9,144 nucleotides of DNA from an archaeon (GTDB taxonomy: Archaea > B1Sed10-29 > WALL01), in the NCBI GenBank assembly GCA_030592525.1, contig JAUVIW010000034.1, forward strand, positions 1-9,144, in the 5' to 3' direction. Shown piece after piece: positions 1 through 6,490 of the stretch. Under the pieces are notes generated by a model. The model saw only the letters and a program-made list of their open reading frames with translations, made no database searches and was not told the origin of the DNA. Positions within the stretch are counted from its first letter, which is position 1, and each line of letters opens with the position of its first letter. The translations under genes were made by a program, and so were the position numbers.

Positions 1-68
1 AGCTCACCGCCAATCTTCTTGCAGAAGTCCATGTCAGACATGGAACCCATTATGATGGGCACAATCAT
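1..68 (-). CDS. purE: PurE, N5-CAIR mutase (N-terminal fragment)
   Basis: This is the first 22 codons of PurE, cut off by the window edge. PurE interconverts carboxyaminoimidazole ribonucleotides, the step just before PurC in purine synthesis. The visible peptide begins MIVPIIMGSMSD. The GSxSD loop at residues 8-12, after a short hydrophobic strand, is the phosphate/nucleotide-binding signature at the N-terminus of PurE. The ATG (68-66 on minus) overlaps the purC stop as ATGA, a four-base overlap typical of translational coupling. The gene order purB-purC-purE supports the call strongly. Whether it is the class I mutase or the class II AIR carboxylase cannot be decided from this fragment. Confidence 0.88.
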   Translation of the reverse strand, partial: MIVPIIMGSMSDMDFCKKIGGE

Positions 69-1027
69 TTTATCAGCCCCTTTACCTTCGGGTAATCCTC
101 TTCAATTAGCTGCCTCAATGGCTTCACATCGAAGTGCTTCTCACCAGTCCACTCATTGCACGCGCTCCTGTACATGTCCGAAACAAAGTTGACGAGCTCC
201 GGCGGCAGGTTAGGGGGCTTGGGCCACTGGGCCTTAGGCAGGTTCGCGTCCTTCGCCTTCATGATTTCCGCATACCACGGCGTTGTCTTGTAGTACTGCC
301 TAATGAGATCCTTGCTCAAGCTCAAGGCACCAACCTGGAACCTATCCTCGTCAAGGGTGCCGAACACGTCAACCCACACTATGTTGCCATCAGGGTCAAT
401 GCCAGCCTCCACCTTGCCGTCAAGGTGCTCCCACCCCAACTGCTTTGACTTCTCGCGAAGGTAGTTGTTTATCTGGAGTGCCTGCTGCTTCAATTCCTCA
501 ACCCTCTGCGCGCCAAGGCCACAGTAGTCAATGACCTCGCTGAGGTTCTTGAAGTACCTGTCAATCGGCTCGAACTTCGTGCTGAAATCGATGATTGGTG
601 TCACGAGCTTCTCACCCGGCTGGCCATCGTGGTCCAAGCCAAGGTCAGCCCACGTTGTCTGGCCCTTATCGATTCTCCTGAAGACAGAGCTTCCTGCGGG
701 AAGCGAGTCACGGAATATTATCTCGAGGGGAACCATGCAGTTCTTGGTCTCTGGAGTCAGGTTCTCGGGAAGTATCTTTCGGACGATCCGGAACTTCATC
801 TCATTCTTATCCTTAAGGCCTATGAAGTGGGTCTTCATGCCCCTCTCCTGGAGCTGCTCAAAGTTGTAGGCAGCCATTATGCACAGCGCCTTATCCTTGT
901 CCGTAATTAAGTCGGGCATTCCACCGTAGTCGAAAATGGAGTACTTGTCACTGAACGTGAATACCCCTTCACCCATTTCGTTCTCTGTCGGCTCTTTAGT
1001 TACATTAATTTCCTTTACTGAACCCAT
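65..1027 (-). CDS. purC: PurC, SAICAR synthetase
   Basis: Phosphoribosylaminoimidazole-succinocarboxamide synthase is a cytoplasmic enzyme that joins aspartate to CAIR using ATP. The 320-residue protein shows the family layout. A glycine-containing N-terminal ATP-grip region with FTFSDKYSIFDYG lies at about 23-35. The EIIFRDSLPAGSS segment at 102-114 corresponds to the conserved R(N/D)xxAGS stretch. PIIDFSTKF lies at 144-152, and a WVDVFGTLDEDRF stretch at 218-230 replaces the more familiar DEISPDTCRLWD. It belongs to the longer PurC variant (usual bacterial form about 240 residues). The start at 1027 directly follows the purB stop and is preceded by a strong AGGAGGAG site six bases upstream. 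An internal Met at residue 18 is a weaker alternative. Confidence 0.93.
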   Translation of the reverse strand: MGSVKEINVTKEPTENEMGEGVFTFSDKYSIFDYGGMPDLITDKDKALCIMAAYNFEQLQERGMKTHFIGLKDKNEMKFRIVRKILPENLTPETKNCMVPLEIIFRDSLPAGSSVFRRIDKGQTTWADLGLDHDGQPGEKLVTPIIDFSTKFEPIDRYFKNLSEVIDYCGLGAQRVEELKQQALQINNYLREKSKQLGWEHLDGKVEAGIDPDGNIVWVDVFGTLDEDRFQVGALSLSKDLIRQYYKTTPWYAEIMKAKDANLPKAQWPKPPNLPPELVNFVSDMYRSACNEWTGEKHFDVKPLRQLIEEDYPKVKGLIK

Positions 1028-2416
1028 TCATATCTCCTCCTGTATGCTCTTGATAATCATCTCAGTCTTTTCTCTTGCGACCCCTAAATAAGTATTGGGG
1101 TCCATTAGTGCGTCAAGCCGCTCGGCAGGGATGAGGCCAGCCACCTGGGCATCAGCCTTCAGCAGGTCCACAGCCATTTTGTCATCAGCCATTGCCTTCC
1201 ACGCGAGCTGCTTCACTTTTTCATGGGCCTCCTGGCGGTCCATGCCCTTCTCAGCGAGCTCGGTCATCACCCGCTCAGCCATAACACCCCCCTTCGTGAT
1301 GAAGATGTTGTCGTAAGACTTCTGCTTGCTTATCTCCATGAACGACACGATGTTCGCCATCATGCGGAGCATGTAGTCAAGGGTTATGAACATCTCGGGG
1401 TAGCGGTAGCGGTAAGGCGCCGACTGCTTGAGGTCGCGCGCGTGAGAGAAGTTGAGCTCGAGCTCGGTCACCAGGTCCCCGCGCAGGATGGCACTCATGC
1501 CCATCACCCGCTCCAAGCGGAACGGGTTCTTCTTGTGCGGCATTGTCGATGAGCCCACCTGCTTCGCCGAAGTCGCTTCCCTGACCTCGGATATCTCGGT
1601 GCGATTCAAGTTCCAAAAGTCAGAAGCCATCTTGTCGAGGATGTTGCCCAGGATAACGAGGTCCGCGAACAAGTAGAGCACGCCGTCCCTCGGTGGCAAC
1701 TGCCTCGAGTGCATGCCCTGCGGCAGGCCAAGGCCTGTGAGCACTTTTTTCTCGAGCCCGATGGCGTCCAAGCCAAGCTCTGTGTAAGAGTTCGCTGTGC
1801 CGACCGCGCCGGCAATCTTGCCGGCGACAAGTGCCTTGTCGCCCTCGATGCGCTTCAGCGCGGTGTAAATCTGGTCAGCGAAGCCAGCGAGCTGGAAGCC
1901 GTGCGTCGAAGGCACGGCGTGCTGGCCGTGCGAGCGGTCAATGCAAATCCAGCCCTTTGTCTCCTCAGCGCGCTTGAGCAGCGCTTCGAGAAGGGTTTTG
2001 GTGTCCTTGAGTATGATGTCAGTGCTCTGGTGCACGAGCATTGCTTTCGCGGTCTCTGTTATGTCCGCGCTCGTCGCGCCCAAATGAATCTTCCCGCCGG
2101 CGCCCGGGCACTGCTCAGCCATTGCCTTGACAACAGCCATGATGTCATGGTGTATCTCTGCCTCTATTTCCTTGACTCTCTTGAGCTTGACGCCAGGGAT
2201 TGCGGCGGCAATCGCCTGGGCTTCAGCAGCCGAAACTAGCTCAGGCCTCATCTCGGATATTGCCTTGGAGAGCGCTGCCTCGACCTTCATCTGCTGCGCA
2301 ACTTGGTTCTCCTCCTCCCAAATCGCGTTCATCTCCTTCACTTTGTAGCGGGAGTCGATTGGGTGCACTACGTGCTCCCCCCCTGTTGAGATATCCATCA
2401 TAGCCATTGCAATCAC
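1028..2416 (-). CDS. purB: PurB, adenylosuccinate lyase
   Basis: The enzyme eliminates fumarate from SAICAR and from adenylosuccinate, so it acts in both IMP and AMP synthesis. Fumarase/aspartase superfamily marks are clear. EIHHDIMAVV lies at 87-96 (the HD motif with a catalytic-region His). HLGATSADITETA follows at 111-123 and RSHGQHAVPSTHG at 161-173. The signature loop GSSTMPHKKNP at 288-298 carries the catalytic serine pair. Length (about 460) is normal. The start is uncertain. GTG at 2416 overlaps the mini-ORF stop by one base, and ATGs follow in frame at 2407, 2401 and 2398. A GTGAT sequence at 2416-2412, a partial Shine-Dalgarno match, could instead serve ATG 2401 or 2398. The conserved HPIDSRY segment near residue 18 is retained with any of them. 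It abuts purC with no gap. Confidence 0.95.
   Translation of the reverse strand: MIAMAMMDISTGGEHVVHPIDSRYKVKEMNAIWEEENQVAQQMKVEAALSKAISEMRPELVSAAEAQAIAAAIPGVKLKRVKEIEAEIHHDIMAVVKAMAEQCPGAGGKIHLGATSADITETAKAMLVHQSTDIILKDTKTLLEALLKRAEETKGWICIDRSHGQHAVPSTHGFQLAGFADQIYTALKRIEGDKALVAGKIAGAVGTANSYTELGLDAIGLEKKVLTGLGLPQGMHSRQLPPRDGVLYLFADLVILGNILDKMASDFWNLNRTEISEVREATSAKQVGSSTMPHKKNPFRLERVMGMSAILRGDLVTELELNFSHARDLKQSAPYRYRYPEMFITLDYMLRMMANIVSFMEISKQKSYDNIFITKGGVMAERVMTELAEKGMDRQEAHEKVKQLAWKAMADDKMAVDLLKADAQVAGLIPAERLDALMDPNTYLGVAREKTEMIIKSIQEEI
1034..1041 (-). promoter_or_regulatory. Shine-Dalgarno site for purC
   Basis: AGGAGGAG on the minus strand, inside the last codons of purB, ends six bases before the purC ATG. 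It is the strongest ribosome-binding site in the window and supports the purC start at 1027. It also shows that internal operon genes use Shine-Dalgarno initiation here. Confidence 0.8.
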
Positions 2417-2478
2417 TACTTTTTCACGAATCCTCTTGCCTTCTTCCGGGAACGAAGGCGGCGCTTCCCTTCCGCCAT
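2416..2478 (-). CDS. 20-residue highly basic leader mini-protein
   Basis: A short ORF, too small for usual gene finders, begins MAEGKRRL and ends RGFVKK; ten of its 20 residues are Lys or Arg. Its ATG (2478) lies about 27 bases from the centre of a minus-strand TATA box at 2501-2510, the same spacing seen for the leaderless starts elsewhere in the window. Its TAG stop shares one base with the purB GTG, which suggests translational coupling. It could be a genuine RNA-binding mini-protein; the RRLR..RKK pattern faintly recalls the tiny basic ribosomal protein eL41, but I cannot assign it. Otherwise it is a leader peptide that delivers ribosomes to purB, or a chance ORF in a 62-nt leader. Confidence 0.48.
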   Translation of the reverse strand: MAEGKRRLRSRKKARGFVKK

Positions 2479-2500
2479 GCTGAAAAGGAGGGTAAACAAG

Positions 2501-2510
2501 GTATTTAATA
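2501..2510 (-). promoter_or_regulatory. TATA box, purine operon promoter
   Basis: The minus strand reads TATTAAATAC, a good archaeal TATA element. Transcription starting about 26 bases downstream would begin at or next to the ATG of the basic mini-ORF (2478). This would be the promoter of the mini-ORF-purB-purC-purE transcript. Confidence 0.65.
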
Positions 2511-2560
2511 CTTTTTCAGGCCAGAGAGCCATTCTCAGGGGCCTTGGAGCCCCATCACTC

Positions 2561-2568
2561 TTTTAAAG
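2561..2568 (+). promoter_or_regulatory. TATA box for the surface protein gene
   Basis: TTTTAAAG is centred 26.5 bases before the ATG at 2591, and no Shine-Dalgarno site lies between them. This predicts a leaderless transcript. The element and the purine-operon TATA box share the 112-base divergent spacer (2479-2590). Confidence 0.65.
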
Positions 2569-2576
2569 CCCTAAAC

Positions 2577-2590
2577 GCCTATTCATAGGC
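2577..2590. repeat. Inverted repeat abutting a start codon
   Basis: GCCTAT-TC-ATAGGC is a perfect 6-bp inverted repeat with a 2-base spacer. It ends at the base before the surface-protein ATG, so it covers the predicted transcription start. It could be an operator for a dimeric repressor, but at this length chance is also possible. Confidence 0.4.
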
Positions 2591-4273
2591 ATGAGGCGCA
2601 TAATCCTTCTCCTACTCCTGCTGTCCACAGCAATGGCCATCCAGGTAAACGTGAGTGCCCCGCTCGGCGAGTACGAGCACGGCACAATACCAATCAAGGC
2701 ACAGCTCCTGGACGACGACGGGGACCCCATGACGAGCGTGGACGAGTTCCGCGCAACCCTGAACGAAGGCGGCAAAAAGACGGACCAGCAAATACGCCTC
2801 ACGAGGGACGGGAACTACTACGAAGGCGAGTTCGAAGTCCTTGAGGCCGGGGAATACAAGACACTGTTCACCGCATTCTGGAACGACTCCGAATACTCGC
2901 GGACCAAGTACTTTGACGTCAACACATCCAAGATGTACGTCGAAATACTCACGCCGGAAAACAAGACTTATTCTGGTGATATCGAAATAAGTGCGGACGT
3001 CACGATGGGCGAGTCATTCGTCCACGGCGCGACAGTCACCGCGCAAATAGGCTCGAAAAAGCTGTCAATGCCCGAGGGGCAAACGCACTACCGCGCGACG
3101 GCAACGCTTGCAGCGGGCACTTATGAGATGACCGTGACCGCTGAAAAGGACGACCAAACCATCACTGCCAAGCAATGGTTCTCTGTGTCCGGTGAAATAG
3201 TCACGGATGACAACGAGACGGGTTACATCCCTGGGCCAAGGCTGTTCACACTCACAAAAGTGACGCCGGACAAGGGCGAGTACGCACTCGGGAACGAAGT
3301 GGAAATCGGCGTGATGGCGATAGACAACGAAAACCAAAAGATGAAGGACGTTGACGTGGTCGCACAAATCAAGACACCGACAGGCAACCTAACTCTGCAG
3401 CTCACGCTCAAAGACGACATCCTGAACCCAAAGTACACTGCAACAATAATGCTCTCGGACAACGGGTTCTACGAGGCATACATCACCGCGACCAAGGAAG
3501 GCTACACAAACGCAACAGCGTACTTCGGGCCGTTCCGCGCAGGCGAGGACCTGCCAGAAATGCCGGAGGACGTTAAGTGCGGCAAGGCATTTTGCATCCA
3601 CGTGACATCGCCGGACAAGTACCAGACATACAGCACCAATGACAGTGTTTCGCTGCGCGTGCAGGTCATCGAGCGCACCGCGATAACGCCAATCAGCAAT
3701 GCCGCAGTCACAGTGAGCGCCGCAGGCAGCACTGCCACGCTTGACTACGACTGGAACGGCTACTACCAGTACGCCTCGCAATACGACGAGGGGGAGTACA
3801 CAGCGCAGTTCATCGCGAACTATAACGGCGAGACAGTCACGAGCAATGTGACGTTCCTCGTGTCACCGCACTCACTGGTCATCATGCCAATAACGCCGCA
3901 GATAGGCGAAAACGTGACCACGAAGTTCACGAACATCCAAATCAAGCTAACAGACGAGAGTGGTGAGATAGTGACCGGCGCGAACGTGCGTGCAATCATC
4001 GACACGCCGAACACCGGAAGGCACACGATAAGCCTGGACCGCGATGTGGAAACAGGGTATTACAAGAGCAAGTTCACGTTCTCAGGAAGCGGCACGCACA
4101 CAGTCAAGCTCGTCGCGAGCAAGATGGGATTCGTGAGCGGGGAACAGGTGTATACGTTTGAGGCATCGGTGCCCAAAGAGGACTCCCCGATAGGCACGCA
4201 GGACATAATCGTTATCGCGCTGATTATCGGCGTTATACTGATTATCGCGACACTGTGGCGCGCACTCATTTGA
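2591..4273 (+). CDS. Secreted, membrane-anchored multi-beta-sandwich surface protein
   Basis: This 560-residue protein is predicted to face the outside of the cell. It has a signal peptide (MRRII then a Leu run, likely cleavage after AMA at 14-16) and a C-terminal hydrophobic helix at about 538-556 ending in a short basic tail, so it is anchored with its bulk outside. Between them are about five Ig-like beta-sandwich units of 85-100 residues: roughly 18-110, 115-200, 217-316, 332-428 and 431-528. Each ends with a G-x-Y (or GTH) turn of the GEYKTLFTA type followed by strands, as in invasin/CARDB/Big-like domains. Ten N-x-S/T sequons (N20, N98, N111, N124, N208, N266, N307, N350, N419, N441) suggest N-glycosylation. 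The only cysteines, C330 and C335, could form a local disulfide. A role in adhesion or the cell envelope is inferred; no specific family is recognised. Confidence 0.85.
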   Translation: MRRIILLLLLLSTAMAIQVNVSAPLGEYEHGTIPIKAQLLDDDGDPMTSVDEFRATLNEGGKKTDQQIRLTRDGNYYEGEFEVLEAGEYKTLFTAFWNDSEYSRTKYFDVNTSKMYVEILTPENKTYSGDIEISADVTMGESFVHGATVTAQIGSKKLSMPEGQTHYRATATLAAGTYEMTVTAEKDDQTITAKQWFSVSGEIVTDDNETGYIPGPRLFTLTKVTPDKGEYALGNEVEIGVMAIDNENQKMKDVDVVAQIKTPTGNLTLQLTLKDDILNPKYTATIMLSDNGFYEAYITATKEGYTNATAYFGPFRAGEDLPEMPEDVKCGKAFCIHVTSPDKYQTYSTNDSVSLRVQVIERTAITPISNAAVTVSAAGSTATLDYDWNGYYQYASQYDEGEYTAQFIANYNGETVTSNVTFLVSPHSLVIMPITPQIGENVTTKFTNIQIKLTDESGEIVTGANVRAIIDTPNTGRHTISLDRDVETGYYKSKFTFSGSGTHTVKLVASKMGFVSGEQVYTFEASVPKEDSPIGTQDIIVIALIIGVILIIATLWRALI

Positions 4274-5270
4274 GGAGTGAGAGCACTTCAGCAAAACTAG
4301 CGTCTGAGCGGAAGCCGTGCGCGTTGAAGTGCGTGCGCGAGAACTTGAAGCCGGCGTTCTCAAGCAATTCCTTCAGCTTGGTGAACGGCACGATGCCAAC
4401 ACGTGCCTTTTTCGCAAGTATGTGCATGTCATAGAAAGGGTGTTCGGTGTCAAGCTCGTCCCAAATGTTCTCTTCGTAGATTTTCCCGGACCATATCGGG
4501 CCCAGTGGCATGGCGCCCTCGAGCTCATCGTAGGAAAACGCGCCGTCACTCGCGCGGTAATAGAGCGGCCTGACTTTTTTTATTGCGGCGTCCGCCTTCT
4601 TCGCACCCGGAGCCGCCTCGAGGAACACGCGGAGGTAATGCCTTGTTGAGTGCGCGAACAGCACGCGCATGCCAAGCTCGTATTTCGCCGCCGTTGTCAC
4701 GGCGAAGCCCGCGAGTGCGCGAACAGCAAACTCGTTGTAGAACGGGGTCTTTTGCGCGCGGATGTTGTAGCGGCGCTTCGCCGCGTTCGCGAACGAGCCG
4801 CACAGCGCGCCCGTGTCCGTTGCCGTTAGCGCGAGGATTCCCTTCTTTTTTATCGCGCGGCACGCCGTGTCAGTGAACGGTGCGGGCGAGCCGAACGGGT
4901 CGATGTCAACGAAGTCCGCCTTGCGCTGGTACCCGGCCATGAAGCGGTTGGCGTCCATCAGGCTTGTTTCGCAGTTCTTGAGCTTGTTGAGCCTGATGTT
5001 CCTCTTGATGAGGTCAACAGCCAGGGGGTTGCCGTCGTTCAAGATGACTTCTTCGGCTGAGGTCTCTTTCGCGATGCGCAGGCCTTTCGCGCCAGTGCCC
5101 GCGAGGGCGTCCAGGGCAAAGAAGTTCTTCAGGCGCCTGTTCAATAGCTCCACGGTGATGTCGCGGTTGCTCTTCATGTGCGGGTTGTAGAACACTTCCC
5201 CGTCCTCTGGCTTCGATGCATCAGGTATACGGAGCTTGATGCCACCTTCCTCAACAGTGGTTTCCTTCAT
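4266..5270 (-). CDS. trm1: Trm1, tRNA (guanine26-N2)-dimethyltransferase
   Basis: The enzyme uses S-adenosylmethionine to make N2,N2-dimethylguanosine at tRNA position 26. Family marks in its 334 residues are EG then FYNPHMKSNRDI at 27-38, the SAM-binding ALDALAGTGAKGLR at 52-65, the acidic LNDGNP at 77-82 that would hold the SAM ribose, and the catalytic DIDPFGSPAPF at 122-132. The C-terminal domain is present (HFNAHGFRSDA, 314-324). Archaeal and eukaryotic relatives usually have a cysteine zinc site in the C-terminal part. Here the matching region (about 236-262) has no cysteine, and the whole protein has only C100, C137 and C157. The start at 5270 lies about 28 bases from a TATA box with no Shine-Dalgarno site. 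The 3' end overlaps the surface-protein gene by eight bases. Confidence 0.93.
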   Translation of the reverse strand: MKETTVEEGGIKLRIPDASKPEDGEVFYNPHMKSNRDITVELLNRRLKNFFALDALAGTGAKGLRIAKETSAEEVILNDGNPLAVDLIKRNIRLNKLKNCETSLMDANRFMAGYQRKADFVDIDPFGSPAPFTDTACRAIKKKGILALTATDTGALCGSFANAAKRRYNIRAQKTPFYNEFAVRALAGFAVTTAAKYELGMRVLFAHSTRHYLRVFLEAAPGAKKADAAIKKVRPLYYRASDGAFSYDELEGAMPLGPIWSGKIYEENIWDELDTEHPFYDMHILAKKARVGIVPFTKLKELLENAGFKFSRTHFNAHGFRSDASFAEVLSLLK

Positions 5271-5293
5271 TCAGAGGGGTTATGGCACGGATT

Positions 5294-5302
5294 CTTTAAA
5301 AA
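5294..5302. promoter_or_regulatory. Shared TATA box between trm1 and rnhB
   Basis: The plus strand reads CTTTAAAAA and the minus strand TTTTTAAAG, so the same element is a good TATA box in both directions. Its centre is about 26.5 bases from the rnhB GTG at 5325 and about 28 bases from the trm1 ATG at 5270. One element may therefore drive two divergent leaderless transcripts from a 54-base spacer. Confidence 0.55.
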
Positions 5303-5324
5303 GAACATTGGTGTGAATACTGGC

Positions 5325-6015
5325 GTGCTTGTACTAGGTATTGACGAGGCGGGCAGAGAGGATTGAAGACTAGTCTTCTTCCTCGCCCAAAGGCCCCGTC
5401 CTAGGCCCGATGACAATAGCAGGCGTAGTGGACACTGACCGCTCGCAAGTGAACTACAAGGAGATGGGCTGCAGGGACTCCAAGGAGCTCGCGCCAAAGA
5501 AGCGTGAGGAGCTCTACCCGGTCATCAAGGAAAACGCGAAGGAAGTGGTGTCCGTGGAAATCAGCGCGGACGAGATCGATTCCCTCAGGAGCATTATGTC
5601 GCTGAACGAGGTTGAGGCAAAGAAAATGGCCGACCTCATCATGTCACTGGACTCGAAGCCCGAGAAAATAATCATTGACTGCCCTGACACAGAGCCCTCG
5701 CGCTTCCTGAACCGGCTGCGCAAGTATTTGGGGCCTGATTTCAACGCGGTGGTCGAGCACAAGGCTGATGTCAACCACCCGATTGTCAGCGCCGCAAGCA
5801 TCATCGCGAAAGTGGACCGTGACAGGAAGATTAATGAGTACAAGAAGAAGTACGGCGAAATAGGAAGCGGGTACCCTGCGGACCCGACCACTAAGGCGTT
5901 CATGGAAACATTTTTCGCAGAGCACGGTAAGCTCCCGCCAATCGCCAGGAAGTCCTGGGAAACCAGCAAGCGCTTCCTCGCAAGCAAGGAACAAAGCAAG
6001 CTAGGTGAGTATTAG
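5325..6015 (+). CDS. rnhB: Ribonuclease HII, split by a 34-nt BHB intron
   Basis: RNase HII cuts RNA in RNA-DNA hybrids and at single ribonucleotides in DNA. Exon 1 (5325-5356) starts at GTG and encodes VLVLGIDEAG plus two bases of the Arg codon. Exon 2 (5391-6015) supplies the rest, beginning RGPVLGPMTIAGVV. The joined product is 218 residues, normal for an archaeal enzyme. Catalytic acids are D7 and E8 (exon 1), D107 in IIIDCPD and D137 in HKAD. The GSGYPADP substrate-recognition loop is at about 169-176. Unspliced, frame 1 stops at 5364 after 13 codons. A start at ATG 5410 would lose D7 and E8 and give a dead enzyme. GTG 5325 is chosen because it lies 26.5 bases from the TATA centre; GTG 5313 is possible. 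The rest of the gene looks intact, which argues against an old pseudogene. Confidence 0.9.
5343..5400 (+). other. Bulge-helix-bulge splicing structure with 34-nt intron (5357-5390)
   Basis: The RNA folds as a nearly continuous hairpin. The outer exon-exon helix GACGAGGC/GCCCCGTC (5343-5350 with 5393-5400) has seven of eight pairs. The central helix GGGC/GCCC (5351-5354 with 5385-5388) has four pairs. The 5' bulge is AGA (5355-5357) and the 3' bulge is AAA or AAAG (5389-5391 or -5392). The inner intron helix is GAGGA/TCCTC (5358-5362 with 5380-5384), followed by GAAGA/TCTTC (5365-5369 with 5374-5378) closing a CTAG loop. Cutting after the second base of each bulge (after 5356 and 5390) removes exactly 34 bases and joins GGC-AGA-GGC-CCC, the conserved G-R-G-P of RNase HII. 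This is the substrate of the archaeal tRNA-splicing endonuclease. The 4-nt option for the 3' bulge makes it slightly relaxed. Confidence 0.82.
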
Positions 6016-6452
6016 CCGAACAAGGCGAATGGGTTGAACGAGGACTCCTCTTTCTTTTCCTCTGACTTCATGACACTGCGCTCGTGCTGGAGCTCATCCG
6101 GCTTGTAGAAGTACCTGATGATTTCCTTTGCAGCTGCCTGGGCATAGGGCTCAACATCCTGGTCGCCTGGAACGATAACGCGGAAGATGTTCTTCTTCTG
6201 CTCGTACTGCGCGCGCAGGATGGTGTGCTGGAACGCCTGCGAGAGGCGCTCGTTGTCATCGAGAGCGTAGCCAACCACTACAGTGTCGCAGGACATGTCC
6301 TCGATGAGCTTTTTCGCGCCGAGCGCAGCGTCATCAATGGTCGGCACCAAGTGGCGCTTTATCTCAAGGCCCTCAACCTCCTTCTCAAACTCGTGCTCGA
6401 GGATGTCATTAACCTCCTCAGCACCAAGGACTTCAACAATACCTATTCGCAT
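6012..6452 (-). CDS. ribC: Archaeal-type riboflavin synthase (lumazine synthase fold)
   Basis: The archaeal enzyme dismutates two 6,7-dimethyl-8-ribityllumazines into riboflavin. It is related to lumazine synthase, not to bacterial RibE. Matches to the archaeal family run along the first 122 residues: IGIVEV at 3-8, the VPTIDDAALGAKKLIEDMSCDTVVVG block at 36-61 (family: VPGIKDLPVAxKKLxEEEGCDIVMALG), the central helix at 70-84, the IFRVIVP strand at 89-95 and the YFYKPDEL end at 114-121. The usual AHEASLG stretch is poorly conserved (QAFQHTILR), so catalytic competence is less certain than fold. A 25-residue tail, charged and then ending SFNPFALFG, is extra. The ATG is 26.5 bases from a TATA box without a Shine-Dalgarno site. 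The 3' end overlaps rnhB by four bases. The ribK gene downstream supports a flavin role. Confidence 0.75.
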   Translation of the reverse strand: MRIGIVEVLGAEEVNDILEHEFEKEVEGLEIKRHLVPTIDDAALGAKKLIEDMSCDTVVVGYALDDNERLSQAFQHTILRAQYEQKKNIFRVIVPGDQDVEPYAQAAAKEIIRYFYKPDELQHERSVMKSEEKKEESSFNPFALFG

Positions 6453-6474
6453 GCCGAGGACAACGCGGCAGGGG

Positions 6475-6482
6475 AATAAATA
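6475..6482 (-). promoter_or_regulatory. TATA box for ribC
   Basis: The minus strand reads TATTTATT, centred 26.5 bases from the ribC ATG at 6452. No ribosome-binding site lies between, so a leaderless message is predicted. Confidence 0.6.
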
Positions 6483-6490
6483 CCTAACCC

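Noticed and set aside
1709..2239. Long ORFs opposite purB and other real genes
   Set aside because: They lie antisense to genes with clear family motifs, have no recognisable motifs of their own and no promoter, and are a by-product of the GC-rich codon bias.
5365..5378. Perfect palindrome GAAGACTAGTCTTC as an operator or terminator
   Set aside because: It is the tip of the intron hairpin and is explained by the inner helix of the splicing structure. No T-run follows and it lies within the coding region.
5410..6015. RNase HII starting at ATG 5410, or rnhB as a plain pseudogene
   Set aside because: The ATG start loses the two N-terminal catalytic acids. A decayed gene would not be expected to place a 34-base insert with ideal bulge-helix-bulge cut points, and the rest of the gene is intact. 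Splicing explains both facts.
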